A stretch of 54,170 bases of DNA, taken from NCBI GenBank assembly GCA_037444305.1, contig JBBIMP010000036.1:1-54170 (forward strand), read 5' to 3'. Positions within the stretch are counted from its first letter, which is position 1, and each line of letters opens with the position of its first letter. The position numbers and the translations under genes were made by a program. The notes beneath the pieces were generated by a model that did not search any database, was not told the origin of the DNA, and worked only from the letters and a program-made list of their open reading frames with translations. This DNA comes from JBBIMP01 sp037444305. GTDB lineage: Bacteria > Acidobacteriota > UBA6911. Positions 52,342 to 54,170 of this stretch are shown one piece after another.

Positions 52342-52805
52342 GCGGCTGTGCGACCCATTCGCTGAAGCCGTCGGAATGATCCTCGCCCGTCCCGGCCTCT
52401 CCTCGAGGCCACTGTAACAGGGCCGGACCGACGCAGATTGAATACAGTCATTTCGTTAGCTTAAAAATAGCGGTACCGGAATCCACAAACGAGCCGCACT
52501 GGATTGCGCGGCAGCGATACGTCCGTGCCCTCGGAATCCGCAGTGTCAGCGGGCAATCGCGAGTAATGTTACACCGGAAGATTTCCCTGCCCATCCCCGC
52601 TCTTCTGCTCCCGCCCGGGAAAAGCGAACCACTATCTTTTCAGTGAGTTCTGCACCACTGCAGAGGAAGCTTGCCTCAGAGTCAGGACGCTCCCTCTGGG
52701 AAAGCGGTTGCGCATCCTTCCCCTGGGCCGATGGGGGGAGGCATGGTTTTTCGGGTGCATGCCTCCCCATGCAGGCGTATGCCTCAGCCCCGCTGCCGGG
52801 TCTTC
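52342..52805. other. 464-base gap with one strong hairpin
   Basis: No gene found; open frames on both strands here lack ribosome sites and family similarity. GGGGAGGCATG (52735-52745) and CATGCCTCCCC (52758-52768) form a perfect 11-base stem with a 12-base loop, 38 bases beyond the stop of the CARDB gene. It may be its terminator, although no T-tract follows on the minus strand. Confidence 0.5.
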
Positions 52806-54170
52806 CTACGGATGAAGCCGAACCTGAAGGGTGTTGTTTTCCTCGTCAGATTCTTCGAGCACGTTCGCGGCATCGATGAAGGCTTCGATCACCGCGCCCT
52901 GCCCAAGCACGAAGCCGGTGGAGTAAGCGGCGCTGCCCCCAGGGCGGCTCAGGTTCCTGGCCGGGTCAAGGATATTGAGCGGGATTGTGGTCCAGCTGTT
53001 GCCGTTCATCTTCAGGTAGAGATACGGTGAGCCGGCCGCGCCCCACAAGGCCGGATCGACTCCGGCGCGGCCCCTGTTCTGCACGATAACCTCGATCACC
53101 TTGCCCGTCGCCAGACGTATCTCGGTGACCGCCAGGTCAGGCTTCCGCTCTGCGGCCGATACCGTCCTGCCGGGTTGGAAACCTGCGGGTTTCAGACCTG
53201 CTGCCTGAGGCGAAAAGGCATTGTTGTTTTCGTTTTCCTCAAAGGCAACGCCCGAGGCGTCGATGGTCACGATGAAGCCGCCCTCTTTGGCGCCGGCAAG
53301 CGATTCGAAGGCATAGGTCACGGATCCCCCGGACCTCTCAAGGGCGCGTCTCGGGTCGAATACCTGAAGGGGAACCTCTTGCTTGCGGCCTTGGATCTGC
53401 ACGGAAAGGGTCACGGCCTTGTCTGCCGGGAGGTGCCAGTAGCCCTGGTGCAGAACGCCGCGGCCCCGGTTTGCCAGCTTCACCTCCAGGAGCCCTGCCA
53501 TGTTGACGGCCGCCTCCTCCACCACCAAGTCCGGATGGACCTTTGCAAAGCGCGCGACGGCCGGGTCAAAGTCCCAGTCCTTTCCCGGATACCCGATCAT
53601 GATCCCGCCCGTGGCCTTGAAGCCCTCAACGTTGCGCACGATCACCACATAGCGGCCTTCTGTCTTTTTGAGCTCGTGCGAATCAACCGCATGCTTGATG
53701 GACTCGCTCGACCCCTCACCGCCGCAGTCGATCTGGCCGTGGAAATACACGGGGGGCTTCTCCTTCTTGCCGAGGAAGTGCGCTACGCTCTTGACAAAGT
53801 CGCGCAGCACGTCGCCCGCGATCCATTCCACGGGATTGTACTTGTTCACCTCCCGGCAGAACTTCTGCCACGTGCTCGGGTCCATCTTCTTGAAGGCCCG
53901 GCTATCCACTATGACCACCCGGATGGGCTCCAGATTGTGCACAATGGGCTTGGGGTCGAGCTTTTCCACCCTGAGAAGCACGTTGATCTCCCCCGGTCCT
54001 GTGAGCTCGAAAGGATAGTAAGCGCTGAAGGGATCCCCCTTCTTCGCGGCGGGAAGGGTGAATGTTTTGTGAATCATGGCCCCTCCCCCGGCATCGAAGG
54101 CCATGGTCGCGTCAGGCAGGAAGAACAGTACGGCCAGAAACAGGATAAAACCCGGCAGTGCTTTTTTCAT
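52806..54170 (-). CDS. Exported CARDB-domain protein
   Basis: A 454-residue protein whose ATG is the last three bases of the window, so its promoter is outside. The signal peptide MKKALPGFILFLAVLFFLPD ends near TMAFDA. The N-terminal half (to about 210) is of unknown type (FTLPAAKKGDPFSAYYPFEL, VVIVDSRAFKKMDPSTW). Two CARDB-like adhesion modules follow: one with HPDLVVEEAAVNMAGLLEV and VAFEENENNN, the other with KPDLAVTEIRLATGKVIEV, VQNRGRAGVDP and NVLEESDEENN. Such modules are usually cell-surface or secreted and bind proteins or carbohydrates. The role is not known. Confidence 0.85.
   Translation of the reverse strand: MKKALPGFILFLAVLFFLPDATMAFDAGGGAMIHKTFTLPAAKKGDPFSAYYPFELTGPGEINVLLRVEKLDPKPIVHNLEPIRVVIVDSRAFKKMDPSTWQKFCREVNKYNPVEWIAGDVLRDFVKSVAHFLGKKEKPPVYFHGQIDCGGEGSSESIKHAVDSHELKKTEGRYVVIVRNVEGFKATGGIMIGYPGKDWDFDPAVARFAKVHPDLVVEEAAVNMAGLLEVKLANRGRGVLHQGYWHLPADKAVTLSVQIQGRKQEVPLQVFDPRRALERSGGSVTYAFESLAGAKEGGFIVTIDASGVAFEENENNNAFSPQAAGLKPAGFQPGRTVSAAERKPDLAVTEIRLATGKVIEVIVQNRGRAGVDPALWGAAGSPYLYLKMNGNSWTTIPLNILDPARNLSRPGGSAAYSTGFVLGQGAVIEAFIDAANVLEESDEENNTLQVRLHP

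Overview
This is a high-GC, gene-dense bacterial chromosome segment without tRNA or rRNA genes, phage genes, transposase or CRISPR array that I can see. The gene content suggests an acidobacterium-like organism with anaerobic traits. It has a 2-oxoacid:ferredoxin oxidoreductase, a molybdopterin gene, a GNAT/NDP-forming acyl-CoA synthetase fusion, a DhnA-type class I aldolase, a protein tail type I associate with Acidobacteriota (AKRFARLLVSEIKLYNE, near 32026), and several families of short intergenic palindromic repeats. The phylum assignment is an inference and is not proven by any single marker.

Layout. Bases 1-4335 (minus strand) hold an adenosine-specific-kinase-family protein, a Lon-like AAA protease and moeA. 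Bases 4644-10581 hold glmS, msrB, a MarR regulator, a secreted M19 dipeptidase and a histone-deacetylase-fold hydrolase. Bases 10746-13493 hold a ChaN/PDZ protein, a CDF-like membrane protein and a TauE/SafE exporter. Bases 13688-21214 hold the oxidoreductase pair, a PcrA-type helicase and the GNAT/acyl-CoA synthetase fusion. Bases 21225-25001 hold an NhaC antiporter, an amino-acid permease that seems to lack about 90 central residues, and a DUF1684 lipoprotein, separated by repeats. Bases 25375-29128 hold a LIC_10091-like protein and a translationally coupled glycosyltransferase pair.

Bases 29546-35327 hold a secreted helical protein, a protein with a sensor-like domain and a long Pro/Ala/Glu linker, a TPR lytic transglycosylase and an ECF sigma factor. 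Bases 35422-38819 hold uvrB and aroA, coupled by ATGA. Bases 38906-39223 hold a mosaic gene remnant: an internal piece of a cyclophilin-type prolyl isomerase joined to the iron-sulfur C-terminus of an endonuclease III. Then come a CDF metal exporter, an XylR_N/V4R-PAS histidine kinase with its NtrC-type regulator, a radical SAM protein with unusual cysteine spacing, a GT2 glycosyltransferase, a 3D-domain protein, a LarA homologue with all metal/cofactor ligands and a truncated dehydrogenase remnant beside it, a class I aldolase, a second GT-A glycosyltransferase, a VapBC toxin-antitoxin pair with a visible operator, and a CARDB-domain secreted protein whose start codon is the last three bases of the window.

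Most of the segment is ordinary housekeeping and envelope biology. The unusual signals are the decayed or rearranged genes, the repeat families that lie in intergenic DNA and in one case supply a protein's C-terminus, and a few odd proteins. I did not find a clear multi-gene system that I would call undescribed.
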